Assembly: GCF_030908245.1 (NCBI RefSeq)
Contig: NZ_JAVFJJ010000002.1
Coordinates: forward strand, 186,001-250,000
DNA length: 64,000 bases
Origin: Sinomonas sp. ASV322
GTDB taxonomy: Bacteria; Actinomycetota; Actinomycetes; Actinomycetales; Micrococcaceae
Direction: 5' to 3'
Shown here: piece by piece, positions 50,795 through 61,265 of the stretch
Layout: the number at the start of each line of letters is the position of its first letter
How positions within the stretch are numbered: position 1 is the stretch's first letter
Position numbers and translations under genes: made by a program
The notes under the pieces: generated by a model
Database searches by the model: none
Told to the model about the DNA's origin: nothing
Seen by the model: only the letters and a program-made list of their open reading frames with translations

Positions 50795-51700
50795 TCAGCC
50801 CCTCGCCCGCGCGACGACTCTCACGGCGTCGAGGTTCGAGGCGACGTCGTGGACGCGGACGCCCCACACGCCCTTCGCGACGGTAAGGGTGGTGATCGCG
50901 GCGGTTGCGGCGTCGCGCTCCTCGAACGCAGCGGCCTTGCCCGCCGTCGTGAGAAGCTCCCCGAGGAAGCGCTTGCGGGACGCCCCCACGAGGACCTTGT
51001 GCCCGAGTCCGAGGAAGCGCTCGATCCCCGCGATGAGGGCCCAATTGTGGTCGGCGGTCTTGGCGAAGCCGAGGCCCGGATCGACGATGATCTTCTCGTC
51101 CTCGACGCCGGCCTCGCGCAAGCGATCGCGGACCTTCGTCGTCTCGGCCAGGACGTCCTCGAGAACGTCGCCGTACTCGGAGAGCGAATCCATGACGCGG
51201 GACGGGCCGCGGTTGTGCATGAGGATGTAGTACGCGCCGCGCCCCGCGACGACGTCGATCATCTCCTGGCTCACGGTGATGCCCGAGACGTCGTTGACGA
51301 TGAGCGCGCCCGCATCGAGCGCCTTGGCTGCCGTGCTCGCGCGCCGCGTGTCGACAGACACGAGCGCCCCGGCCTTCACGAGCGCCTCGATCACGGGAAG
51401 GACGCGCCGCTGCTCCTCGTCCTCGGGCACCTCCGCGGCACCGGGCCGCGTCGATTCGCCGCCGACGTCGATGATGTCTGCTCCGCCGTAGAACATGCGC
51501 AGGCCGGCCGCGATGGCAGTATCCGCCGTCGCATGCTGACCCCCGTCGCTGAAGGAATCCGGCGTCACGTTGAGGATGCCCATGACGACCGCGCGGTCCG
51601 TCGGAAGTGCTTCGAAGGTGGCCCTCGGGCGGGGCTTGCGGAGAACGGGAAGGGGCGAGGTGTTGGGCCCGGTCCCGGGCGCGGCGGCGAGGGTGTCCAT
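50795..51700 (-). CDS. folP: Dihydropteroate synthase FolP
   Basis: A 301-residue TIM-barrel enzyme joining pterin pyrophosphate and p-aminobenzoate, the sulphonamide target. GILNVTPDSFSDGG and DIIDVGGESTRPGA are the diagnostic motifs, and the phosphate-site DPGLGFAKT follows. An N-terminal extension of about 35 residues precedes the barrel. It starts 3 nt after the folE stop behind GGAAGG. Confidence 0.96.
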   Translation of the reverse strand: MDTLAAAPGTGPNTSPLPVLRKPRPRATFEALPTDRAVVMGILNVTPDSFSDGGQHATADTAIAAGLRMFYGGADIIDVGGESTRPGAAEVPEDEEQRRVLPVIEALVKAGALVSVDTRRASTAAKALDAGALIVNDVSGITVSQEMIDVVAGRGAYYILMHNRGPSRVMDSLSEYGDVLEDVLAETTKVRDRLREAGVEDEKIIVDPGLGFAKTADHNWALIAGIERFLGLGHKVLVGASRKRFLGELLTTAGKAAAFEERDAATAAITTLTVAKGVWGVRVHDVASNLDAVRVVARARG

Positions 51701-51703
51701 GGT

Positions 51704-52318
51704 CTACCTTCCGAGAATGAGGCTCATGGCCTCAGCGCGGGTTGCGGGATCGTGCAATTGCCCACGGACGGCACTTGTGACGGTCTTTGCGCCGGGCTTG
51801 CGAACCCCGCGCATCGACATGCACATGTGCTCGCACTCGACGACGACGATGACACCGCGCGGCTTGAGGTGCTCCACGAGGGCCTCGGCGACATCCGTCG
51901 TGAGGCGCTCCTGGACCTGCGGCCGGCGGGCGTAGACGTCGACGAGCCGAGCGAGCTTGCTCAGACCGGTGACGCGCCCATCGTGCGAGGGGATGTACCC
52001 GACGTGGGCGACTCCGTGGAACGGGACGAGATGGTGCTCGCAGGTCGAGTAGAACGGAATGTCCTTGACGAGAACGAGCTCCTCGTGATCGAGGTCGAAG
52101 GTCACGCCGAGGACGTCCTCGGGTGTCTGGTGGAGACCCGCGAAAGTCTCGGCGAACGAGCGCGCCACCCGCTTCGGGGTGTCGCGCAGTCCGCTCCGAT
52201 CGGGGTCCTCCCCGACCGCGATGAGGATCTCCCGGACGGCCGCCTCGATCCGCGGAAGGTCGATAGAGGTGTCGAGGCCGTCGGCGGCGGCAACGTCGTC
52301 GTCGTCAATGTGGGTCAC
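51704..52318 (-). CDS. folE: GTP cyclohydrolase I FolE
   Basis: A 204-residue enzyme for the first step of folate synthesis. The zinc ligands appear in [12 protein letters not shown] and in [27 protein letters not shown] is the other mark. Start GTG 52318 has TAGGAT 6 nt upstream and no ribosome binding site, so the folate operon seems to have a leaderless promoter here, 23 bp after ftsH. Confidence 0.96.
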   Translation of the reverse strand: MTHIDDDDVAAADGLDTSIDLPRIEAAVREILIAVGEDPDRSGLRDTPKRVARSFAETFAGLHQTPEDVLGVTFDLDHEELVLVKDIPFYSTCEHHLVPFHGVAHVGYIPSHDGRVTGLSKLARLVDVYARRPQVQERLTTDVAEALVEHLKPRGVIVVVECEHMCMSMRGVRKPGAKTVTSAVRGQLHDPATRAEAMSLILGR

Positions 52319-52324
52319 GGCATG

Positions 52325-52330
52325 ATCCTA
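52325..52330 (-). promoter_or_regulatory. Predicted leaderless -10 box of folE
   Basis: TAGGAT on the minus strand ends 6 nt before the GTG at 52318. Confidence 0.5.
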
Positions 52331-52341
52331 GCGGGGCCGCC

Positions 52342-54471
<2,130 letters not shown>

Positions 54472-54688
54472 GAAATCGGGGCCGAGCCCCGTCCCTTCTG
54501 TTGTGCCGCGGCGCCAGTGGCGCTGAGTTCCCCCGCCGTGTGTGCTGCTGCCATGCAGCACGCCGCTGTCAAGCAGTACCGCAACAAGCTATACCGTTCG
54601 GACAGCATCACGCACAGTCGGAGTCAAAAGTTCCCTCCGGGGGGAAGTGACCTGGCGAAAACGGGAAAATCACCCGTCCGGCGGCCCT

Positions 54689-54887
54689 CCCAGTACGCGT
54701 ACACAATGGCACGCCGTCTTCTTGGTCCCTTCCAGTACGCGTACTGGAAGGGACCAGCGTGTTGGACCTCCGAAAGCCCCAAGAAGTCGCGGCTCGCCCC
54801 TCCGCACGAGGCCGCGCTGGGCCACATGCCGGGGGAACCCGTACACGACGGCACCCGTGCTGTCGTGTACGCGTACAGGACGGCACG
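54689..54887. repeat. Cluster of GTACGCGTAC-centred palindromes upstream of the DUF559 gene
   Basis: The 511-bp gap 54472-54982 has no gene. GTACGCGTAC occurs centred at 54697, 54739 and 54871. The middle one is a perfect 32-bp palindrome (54724-54755, arms GGTCCCTTCCA/TGGAAGGGACC). The third is a 32-bp palindrome with one mismatch and one wobble (54856-54887); a further 30-bp palindrome (54841-54870, arms GTACACGAC/GTCGTGTAC) overlaps it. The first has only a 10-bp core. The left part of the gap is the ftsH upstream region, with a possible -10 TATAGC on the minus strand near 54588. Confidence 0.85.
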
Positions 54888-54982
54888 CCTCGTTGCACCT
54901 CAACAGCATTCATCGCGGCGTTGCGTCCACATATGGCCTCGGACCCACTCTGTCGTCCCCAACCCTCGTTGAGGCTGGAGCG

Positions 54983-55798
54983 ATGGGGATTCTCGAAACT
55001 CTCAATTCACTTGGAGGGGCCGCGCGCACCGGCCAACTGATCGCTCTTGGCCTCACGAAGCGGGATATCGCCGCTGCCCGAGCGGCCGGGATCGTGGGGG
55101 CCCCACGACGCGGCGTCGTCGCCCTCCCCGGCATCCCCACCGCGGTCGCCCTCGCAGCCGAGCACCGCGCGGCCCTCACCTGCGCCTCGGCAACGGAGCA
55201 CTACGGGCTCTGGCGGCTCAACAACCCCGACAAGATCCATCTCGCCGCGAATCACCATCGCCTCCCCCATAGCGTCCGCGCCCACTATCCGGAGCTTAGG
55301 CCGGGACATGGACTCATCGCCACAAAGCTGCAAGTCCTCGTCCACACCTTGCACTGCCTGCCCTCGCTGGATGCCTTGGTCGTTCTTGAATCAGCGGCCA
55401 AGGCTGGATTCGATCTCGACCTCGTGCGGGAAAAGCTTCCGGGTGGGCGAAATGGACGACGGCGGAGGCTCCTTCGCCACGTCGACCCCAGCTCAGATTC
55501 GCCTCTTGAGACGGTCGCGCGCGTCCTGTTCCGCATGGCGGGATTCGAAGTCGAGACGCAGGTCTATATCGACGGCGTAGGGTGGGTGGACTTCCTCATC
55601 GAGGGGCGGATCATCGTCGAGATCGACGGCCTCGAGTTCCACCTCTCGCCTCGGCAGTTCGCGAAGGACCGCCACCGGGACAACGCGGCCGCGGGGCACG
55701 GATTGCGGTCGCTGCGGTTCACCTACGACGACGTCATCCGTCACCCCGAGCGCATGATCGCGGCAATCCACGCTGCGATCGGCGCCACACCGCGATGA
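54983..55798 (+). CDS. AbiEi-like/DUF559 protein with predicted PD-(D/E)XK endonuclease domain
   Basis: A 271-residue protein. Residues 1-50 look like the AbiEi antitoxin N-terminal winged helix (GGAARTGQLIALGLTKRDIAA in part); the C-terminal 100 residues are a DUF559 Vsr-like nuclease fold: SPLE (Glu176), WVDFLIEG (Asp203), VEIDGLEFH (Glu213, Asp215) and KDRHRDNAAAGHG. All acidic residues of a PD-(D/E)XK site appear present. Start ATG 54983 follows GGAG. It stands alone between ftsH and hpt, framed on both sides by related palindromic repeats. Role unknown: solo antitoxin-like regulator, nuclease or selfish element are options. Confidence 0.75.
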   Translation: MGILETLNSLGGAARTGQLIALGLTKRDIAAARAAGIVGAPRRGVVALPGIPTAVALAAEHRAALTCASATEHYGLWRLNNPDKIHLAANHHRLPHSVRAHYPELRPGHGLIATKLQVLVHTLHCLPSLDALVVLESAAKAGFDLDLVREKLPGGRNGRRRRLLRHVDPSSDSPLETVARVLFRMAGFEVETQVYIDGVGWVDFLIEGRIIVEIDGLEFHLSPRQFAKDRHRDNAAAGHGLRSLRFTYDDVIRHPERMIAAIHAAIGATPR

Positions 55799-55816
55799 TC
55801 CGGGCCCGCGCACAGC

Positions 55817-55945
55817 GGACCCGTGCTGAACTGTACGGGTTCTCCGAAAAAGTGGTCGACCCCGGGACCTCTCAACACACAAGAACCCCGGAATCCCAGG
55901 GTTCTTGCGTGGCGTCCCTTCGAGTACGCGTACTGGAAGGGACGC
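55817..55945. repeat. Downstream palindromes related to those upstream of the DUF559 gene
   Basis: GACCCGTGCTGAACTGTACG (from 55817) resembles CACCCGTGCTGTCGTGTACG at 54853. A 34-bp palindrome at 55912-55945 with one mismatched pair has the same core GTACGCGTAC and nearly the same arms (CCCTTCGA / TGGAAGGG) as the 54724-54755 palindrome. Confidence 0.85.
55880..55907. terminator. Hairpin downstream of the DUF559 gene and hpt
   Basis: CAAGAACCC (55880-55888) pairs with GGGTTCTTG (55899-55907). On the minus strand it is followed by TGTGTTGAG. It lies between the convergent stops at 55798 and 55976. Confidence 0.65.
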
Positions 55946-55975
55946 AGGTGGGCGGGAGGAGACAGGGAGGGGCGG

Positions 55976-56527
55976 CTACTCGTAGACGTGGGGCGCGAGG
56001 GTCCCCACGAAGTCGAGATTCCTGTACTTCTCCGCGTAATCGAGCCCGTAGCCCACTACGAATTCGTTCGGGATGTCGAAGCCCACGTACTTGACGTCGA
56101 TCTTGACCTTGGCGGCGTCGGGCTTGCGGAAGGCCGCGCAGATCTCGACGGACGCGGGGCCGCGGGACTCGAGGTTCGTCTTGAGCCACGAGAGCGTGAG
56201 GCCGGAGTCGATGATGTCCTCGACGATGAGGACGTGCTTGCCCATGAGGTCGGAGTCAAGGTCCTTGAGGATCCGGACGACCCCGGAGGACTGCGTTCCC
56301 GAGCCGTACGACGAGACGGCCATCCAGTCCATCGTCACGTGGCTGTGCAGTTCGCGGGCGAGGTCCGCCATGACCATGACGGCGCCCTTGAGCACGCCGA
56401 CGATGAGGAGGTCCCTGCCCGCGTAGTCCCGGTCGATCTCGGCCGCGAGCTCGGCGATCCGCCGCTGGATCTGCTCGCGGTCATAAAGAACGTGCTTGAG
56501 GTCTGCCTGGACGTCGTGAGAATCCAC
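55976..56527 (-). CDS. hpt: Hypoxanthine phosphoribosyltransferase
   Basis: A 183-residue purine-salvage enzyme making IMP/GMP from base and PRPP. The PRPP loop [14 protein letters not shown] and the flexible-loop region [13 protein letters not shown] are clear, and [18 protein letters not shown] is the base-binding end. Start GTG 56527 follows AGGAG. It lies downstream of tilS in the conserved order. Confidence 0.95.
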   Translation of the reverse strand: MDSHDVQADLKHVLYDREQIQRRIAELAAEIDRDYAGRDLLIVGVLKGAVMVMADLARELHSHVTMDWMAVSSYGSGTQSSGVVRILKDLDSDLMGKHVLIVEDIIDSGLTLSWLKTNLESRGPASVEICAAFRKPDAAKVKIDVKYVGFDIPNEFVVGYGLDYAEKYRNLDFVGTLAPHVYE

Positions 56528-56599
56528 CTGTGCTCCTGGAATTCGGGTCTCGGACGCCGCCCGGCCAGCGCCACAGTGGCACTTGCCGCAGGCACAGCG

Positions 56600-57664
56600 T
56601 CAGCGGTACGATACAAAGACTAGCTTCCCATACTCGGCTCCGCGCGGCGCATCCTTCCGCCGGGGCTGGCGACGCACCGTCACGTGGCCGGGAACCTCAA
56701 CGGGCCCGGCCGAGCCGCGGCGCTCGAGAAGCCGTTCGACGGCAGCGAGCCGCTCGAACGTCGGCTGGCCGCCGAGTTCGGCGACGGCGAGCGCGAGGAC
56801 ACGGCTCCGGAGGGCCGGGGGGAGCGACCGAACGGCCTCGCCCGGGAGCAACAGGGTTCCCGGTTCGGCGGGGCGCTCGACCCATTCCGCGTAGGCGCGC
56901 GAGGCCTCGGCGTCGAGGAAATCGGCGTCCTGCCCGAGGATCGCGGCCGTCCGGGCGAGCCCCTCCGCGACGCCCGGCCCGAGCTCGGCCTCGAGGAACG
57001 GCATGATCCCGACCCGCACGCGCGAACGCATGAACCGCGGATCAGAGTTCGTCGGGTCGAACCACGGCTCGAGCCCCTCGGCGCGGCACACGTCGAGCGT
57101 GTCCGCGCGGCGCAGGCCGAGGAACGGCCGGACCTGCAGTCCGCGCACGGTTCGCATGCCGCCCAGCGAACGTGGCCCCGAGCCGCGCGCGAGGCCGAGG
57201 AGGACCTGCTCCGCCTGATCATCGAGCGTGTGCCCCAGCAGAACCGCACCCGCTCCCCACGCGGCGGCCTCGGCCTCGAGCGCCCCGAGCCGCGCCGAGC
57301 GCGCCGCGGCCTCCGGCCCCTCGCCTGCGAAACGGACTTCGACGGCGACCACCTGCACGGGCGCGAGCCCGAGCTCCCCCAGCACGGCCGCCGTCGTCCG
57401 CGCAACCTCGCCCGAGCCTTCCTGAAGGCGATGGTCGACGACGACGGCGCCCGCCTCAAGCGGGTGTCCGTCCACGGCGCCGCGTCGGGCGAAATGGGCG
57501 ACGGCGGCCGCGAGCGCGAGCGAATCCGGCCCGCCCGAGCACGCCACCAGCACACGCGACGGCCAGCCCGCTTCCTCAAGCGCGGCCTTGACGGCGTTGC
57601 GGGCCCGGCCGACGGCGGGATGCAGCCGTCGGCGTGCGGGCGAGGCGAAGTCCCGCGAGCTCAC
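56600..57664 (-). CDS. tilS: tRNA(Ile)-lysidine synthetase TilS
   Basis: A 354-residue PP-loop ATPase that converts C34 of the CAU-anticodon tRNA-Ile to lysidine. The PP-loop SGGPDS is at residues 43-48, GHTLDDQAEQVLL and the RPFLGLRRADT segment follow, and the C-terminal domain is short, as in other actinobacteria. GTG 57664 overlaps the metalloprotease stop. Confidence 0.95.
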   Translation of the reverse strand: MSSRDFASPARRRLHPAVGRARNAVKAALEEAGWPSRVLVACSGGPDSLALAAAVAHFARRGAVDGHPLEAGAVVVDHRLQEGSGEVARTTAAVLGELGLAPVQVVAVEVRFAGEGPEAAARSARLGALEAEAAAWGAGAVLLGHTLDDQAEQVLLGLARGSGPRSLGGMRTVRGLQVRPFLGLRRADTLDVCRAEGLEPWFDPTNSDPRFMRSRVRVGIMPFLEAELGPGVAEGLARTAAILGQDADFLDAEASRAYAEWVERPAEPGTLLLPGEAVRSLPPALRSRVLALAVAELGGQPTFERLAAVERLLERRGSAGPVEVPGHVTVRRQPRRKDAPRGAEYGKLVFVSYR

Positions 57665-58770
57665 CCCATCCTCGCGACCCAGGCCTCGGGCGCGTGGATC
57701 TCCTCCTCGGTCGGGAGGTTCTCGGGGCGCTCCCAGATGCGGTTGAAGCCGTCCATGCCGATGCGGTCCACGACGCCCGTGACGAACTTAGCCCCGTCCG
57801 TGTACTGGCGCATCTTGGCCTCGAGGCCGAGCACCCGTCGCACGAAGGTCTCGAGCACGCCGCGGTTTTCGCTGCGGGCCGTGTAGCGCTGGCGGACGGT
57901 CTTCACGGTCGGGACGACGTCCGCGTCGACGGCGTCCATGACGACCGTCGCGTGGCCCTCGAGGAGGCTCATGATCGCGGTGAGGTGCGAGATCGCGGCC
58001 TTCTCGGCTGGGTCCTGCAGGAGGTCGAGGATCGCGCCGCGGCTCGGGAACGGCTGCCCGACCCCCGCCCACGGCCGGTCGCGCAGGGACTTGGCGGCCG
58101 CCGTCGCCCGCTCCATGAGGGAATCCATGTTGCCAAGGAGGCTGTCGGAGAGCTGGGCGACCTGGTCGAGGATGTGGCCGCGGAGCCACGGCGCCGCGGC
58201 GAACTGAACGCGGTGGGTCTGCTCGTGGAGGCATACCCACAGGCGGAAGTCCTCGGGCTCGACGTTGAGTTCCCGCTCGATCTGCACGATGTTCGGCGCG
58301 ACGAGCAGCAGGCGTCCGGCCTCGGGGATCGTCGAGCCGGGGGCGAGGGCCGCATACGGCTCGTACTGGCCGAGCACCTTGTTGGAGAGGAACGCGAGGA
58401 CGGCGCCGAGCTGGGCGCCCGTGATCGCGCCGCCCATGCGCGCCGCCGACGGCGTGAGTTCGCTTGCCTTCTTCTCGACGAGATGGGTCAGGACGGGGCC
58501 GAGCATGACCTGGAAGCCCTGGGTGTTCGCCTTCGCCCACGAACCGCGGTCGACGACGAGCACCTGCGAATCGCGGAGGTTCTCCGCGGCCGCGAGACCC
58601 GTGATGCGGTGGACGTGCGGGACGGCCGCGTCGGCGAGGCGGCGAAGGCTCGCGACGGCGTCGGCGGCTTCGCCGGGCGAAAGCTGGGGACCCGGCGGGG
58701 CGAGGCGCGCTGCCGTGGCGGCCGCGAGATCCCAATTGATGAGCTGCGGTGCCGTCTCGTGGACATCCAT
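57661..58770 (-). CDS. Zinc-dependent metalloprotease (DUF2342 type)
   Basis: A 369-residue actinobacterial protein often annotated as zinc-dependent metalloprotease or F420-biosynthesis-associated. The zinc motif HEQTH is at residues 182-186 and a second conserved segment EGHATVVMDAVD supplies the likely third ligand. ATG 58770 is preferred over an upstream start at 58806, with GGGGA upstream. It overlaps tilS by 4 nt and stands between dac and tilS exactly as in mycobacteria (Rv3626c). Substrate unknown. Confidence 0.85.
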   Translation of the reverse strand: MDVHETAPQLINWDLAAATAARLAPPGPQLSPGEAADAVASLRRLADAAVPHVHRITGLAAAENLRDSQVLVVDRGSWAKANTQGFQVMLGPVLTHLVEKKASELTPSAARMGGAITGAQLGAVLAFLSNKVLGQYEPYAALAPGSTIPEAGRLLLVAPNIVQIERELNVEPEDFRLWVCLHEQTHRVQFAAAPWLRGHILDQVAQLSDSLLGNMDSLMERATAAAKSLRDRPWAGVGQPFPSRGAILDLLQDPAEKAAISHLTAIMSLLEGHATVVMDAVDADVVPTVKTVRQRYTARSENRGVLETFVRRVLGLEAKMRQYTDGAKFVTGVVDRIGMDGFNRIWERPENLPTEEEIHAPEAWVARMG

Positions 58771-58798
58771 ATCCCCATCAGACCACACGGGACCGCCA

Positions 58799-58846
58799 GA
58801 ACACACCGCGCCCGGCGTCGCCCCTTTCTTGCTCCGCCGTGTGTTC
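58799..58846. terminator. Inverted repeat downstream of dac
   Basis: GAACACAC (58799-58806) and GTGTGTTC (58839-58846) are perfect 8-bp arms extended by GC pairs, in the 104-bp gap after the dac stop. Confidence 0.5.
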
Positions 58847-58874
58847 GCTCAGGGCTGCAGGGACGAGGCGAGCG

Positions 58875-60299
58875 TCACCGGCACCCGCAGCCCGCGAGCA
58901 CGGATGCGGCGCCGTCGACGGCGGCTGCCGCGCTCGGGCGCGCCGCGGGGGCGAGGCCGTTGCCGACGAACGAGAACACGAGGAGCCTCCCTTCGGCGTC
59001 GACGACGTAGCCCGTGAGCCCCACGACCGTGTTGAGTGTGCCCGTCTTGGCGCGCACGAACCCCGCGCCCGCGGAGCCCTGCCCATAGCGCGCCGCAAGG
59101 GTTCCCGTGAGCCCCGCGACAGGCAGCCCGTCGAGCGCTCGCCGCAGCCGCGCGTCGTCGCCCGCTGTCATGGCGCGCATAAGGGAGGCAAGGCTCGCCG
59201 CAGGGATGCGGTCCGAGATCGCGAGGCCGGACGCGTCGCGCAGGTCGATGCCGGACGTGGAGCCGAGGACGCGCTGCGCCGTGTCTTCGAGCGCGGCGCG
59301 GGCGCCGTCGATGCTGGCAGGGCGGCCCGTCGCGGCGGCCGCGAGGCGGGCGAGCGTCTCGGCCGAATAGTTGTCCGACTCGCGGAGCGTGTACGCGAGC
59401 TGGTCCGCGACCGACGCCGATGCAACGCTCGCGAGCTCGGCGGCACCGCTCGCCGTCGTCCGGGCGACCCCGGTCGCGATCGTCGCATCGCTCCCGAGCG
59501 CGGCGGCGAGCGCCTCGCGGAAGGCCGCCGCGGCGGCGAGGGCGGGATCGGCCGGGCGGGAGCCGCTGCCGCCCGGCTGGGTCCGGCCGACGTTGAGCGC
59601 GATCGGCGCAATCGGAGCGATCTCGCCGGCAGCGACGTCCTCTGCCGCCCACGCCGGGTTGAGCGCCGGCCCCGTGAAGAGGGAATCGTCGAGCTGCACC
59701 GACACCGTCCCGTGGACGGGTCCCAGGGCTGCCGCGGTCGCCCGGGCGAGGGTCGCGAGGCCGGCATGCCCCTCGACCGCGTCCGGCTGCGACTCGCCCT
59801 TGCCGAGGAACACGTCTCCGCCCGCGATCAGCACGATGCTGTTGGGCGTGCTTCCCCGCACAGTCCTGGTCGTGAGGGTCGCGTTCGGGCCGAGCGTCCT
59901 GAGCACGGCCGCGGCTGTGAGGAGCTTGAGGTTGGACGCCGGCGCAACGGGCTGAGCGCCCGCCCGGCTGTAGAGCGACTGCCCCGTCGCGCCGTCGAGC
60001 ACAACGGCGCCGAACGTCCCGTTGTCCGGGCCGAGCTGCGCATCGATCGCCTTCGCGAGCGCCGCCGGAGCGGGCGTCGGCGCCGAGTCTGCGAGGGAGG
60101 TCGCCCCGCGGAGCACAGCGGGCGACGACGGCGCCTTGAGCCACGCGGGCACGCTCGGGTCGGGTGCCGAGTGGGCAAGAAGCGGCCCCGGGAAGACGGG
60201 CGCGAGGATCGCGCCGCCAATCGCCGCGGCGAGCACGAGCAAGAAAGAGGCGAGGACCCACGTCACGGCGCGCTGAGCGCGGGTAAAGGGCTGGGGCAT
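58875..60299 (-). CDS. dacB: D-alanyl-D-alanine carboxypeptidase/endopeptidase (PBP4/DacB type)
   Basis: A 474-residue class C low-molecular-weight penicillin-binding protein trimming peptidoglycan stems. One N-terminal membrane or signal helix (about 11-34) puts it outside the cell. Active-site motifs are Ser122-x-x-Lys125 (ASNLKLL), SDN in RESDNYSAE and KTG at 418 (RAKTGTL). ATG 60299 is used; a longer frame to 60440 has no homology. Divergent from ppa, as in mycobacteria. Confidence 0.93.
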   Translation of the reverse strand: MPQPFTRAQRAVTWVLASFLLVLAAAIGGAILAPVFPGPLLAHSAPDPSVPAWLKAPSSPAVLRGATSLADSAPTPAPAALAKAIDAQLGPDNGTFGAVVLDGATGQSLYSRAGAQPVAPASNLKLLTAAAVLRTLGPNATLTTRTVRGSTPNSIVLIAGGDVFLGKGESQPDAVEGHAGLATLARATAAALGPVHGTVSVQLDDSLFTGPALNPAWAAEDVAAGEIAPIAPIALNVGRTQPGGSGSRPADPALAAAAAFREALAAALGSDATIATGVARTTASGAAELASVASASVADQLAYTLRESDNYSAETLARLAAAATGRPASIDGARAALEDTAQRVLGSTSGIDLRDASGLAISDRIPAASLASLMRAMTAGDDARLRRALDGLPVAGLTGTLAARYGQGSAGAGFVRAKTGTLNTVVGLTGYVVDAEGRLLVFSFVGNGLAPAARPSAAAAVDGAASVLAGCGCR

Positions 60300-60448
60300 C
60301 GGTAATAGTCCTGCGAGTCCGGGCCTGTCGGCGGCATGCGAGTGGAGAGCACGCCCCCCAGTGCGGATATCCTCAATACTAGTTGCCGCCGGGCTGTCCT
60401 CACGCGTGGACGGGCGGCCGCCCTGCACGCTGCCAGCCAAGGAGCACC

Positions 60449-60934
60449 ATGAAGCACGACGTCACGATCGAGATCCCCCGCGGCTCCCGCGTCAAGTACG
60501 AAGTGGACCACGAGACGGGCCGCGTCCGCCTCGACCGCGTCCTGTTCACCTCGATGCAGTACCCGACGCACTACGGCTACTTCGAGAACACGCTCGGCGA
60601 GGACGGCGATCCGCTCGACGCGCTCGTGTGGTACCCCGACGTCGACCTCTTCCCGGGCATCCTGCTCGAAGCCCGCCCGATCGCGATCTTCAACATGGAG
60701 GACGAGTCCGGCGGCGACGCCAAGCTCGTGTGCGTCCCGGCCGACAAGCGCTTCGACCACATCAAGGAGGCGTCGGACCTCGACGAGTGGCTCGTCAAGG
60801 AGATCGAGCACTTCTTCAGCCGCTACAAGGACCTCGAGCCGGGCAAGTGGGTCAAGCCGGCCGGCTGGTCGGACCGCGCCGCGGCCGAGGCCGAGCTCGA
60901 GGCATCGATCAAGCGCTTCGGCGACGGGCACTGA
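60449..60934 (+). CDS. ppa: Inorganic pyrophosphatase, family I
   Basis: A 161-residue cytoplasmic enzyme hydrolysing pyrophosphate to drive biosynthesis. The family signature DGDPLDALV (three metal-binding Asp) and [15 protein letters not shown] are clear. ATG 60449 follows AAGGAG (60439-60444). It ends before an intrinsic terminator. Confidence 0.97.
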   Translation: MKHDVTIEIPRGSRVKYEVDHETGRVRLDRVLFTSMQYPTHYGYFENTLGEDGDPLDALVWYPDVDLFPGILLEARPIAIFNMEDESGGDAKLVCVPADKRFDHIKEASDLDEWLVKEIEHFFSRYKDLEPGKWVKPAGWSDRAAAEAELEASIKRFGDGH

Positions 60935-60957
60935 CAGCCACTGACGCCTCACCTCTC

Positions 60958-60992
60958 AAGGACGGGATCCCGCGACCTGGGGTCCCGTCCTT
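60958..60992 (+). terminator. Terminator of ppa
   Basis: AAGGACGGGATCCC (60958-60971) pairs with GGGGTCCCGTCCTT (60979-60992), 14 bp with one wobble; TTCGTGTTG follows. Confidence 0.88.
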
Positions 60993-61012
60993 CGTGTTGC
61001 GGCCCGTTCGAC

Positions 61013-61244
61013 GGTGGGTCTGGGGCCACGCCGGCGAGGGACCCGCCCTGAGCCTGCGAGGGGCGGGAGCCGGTGGGTGGGGCCACGCCGGCGAGGGACC
61101 CGCCTTCAGCCTGCGAGGGGCGGGAGCCGGTGGGTGGGGCCACGCCGGCGAGGGACCCGCCCTTCAGCCTGCGAGGGGCGGGAGCCGGTGGGTGGGGCCA
61201 CGCCGGCGAGGGACCCGCCCTTCAGCCTGCGAGGGGCGGGAGCC
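61013..61244. repeat. Four tandem copies of a 57-59 bp unit
   Basis: Copies run 61013-61071, 61072-61128, 61129-61186 and 61187-61244, each from GGTGGGT to GGGAGCC, differing by one or two bases and short indels; a partial fifth copy begins at 61245. The unit holds GGCGAGGGACCCGCC and GCGAGGGGCGGG segments able to fold. The array fills the 331-bp gap between the ppa terminator and the promoter of the next gene, ending 9 bp before its -10 box. Confidence 0.93.
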
Positions 61245-61253
61245 GGTGGGGAC

Positions 61254-61259
61254 TAGGCT
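61254..61259 (+). promoter_or_regulatory. Predicted leaderless -10 box of the SatD-like gene
   Basis: TAGGCT ends 6 nt before the ATG at 61266; the -35 region would lie inside the last tandem repeat. Confidence 0.5.
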
Positions 61260-61265
61260 CGGGCC

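Noticed and set aside
54689-54887. CRISPR array
   Set aside because: The repeats are palindromes with varying arms and irregular spacing, there are no uniform spacers and no cas genes in the window.
61013-61244. CRISPR array or part of a coding gene with peptide repeats
   Set aside because: Units are directly adjacent without spacers, unit lengths of 57, 58 and 59 break any reading frame, and the array lies between a terminator and a promoter.
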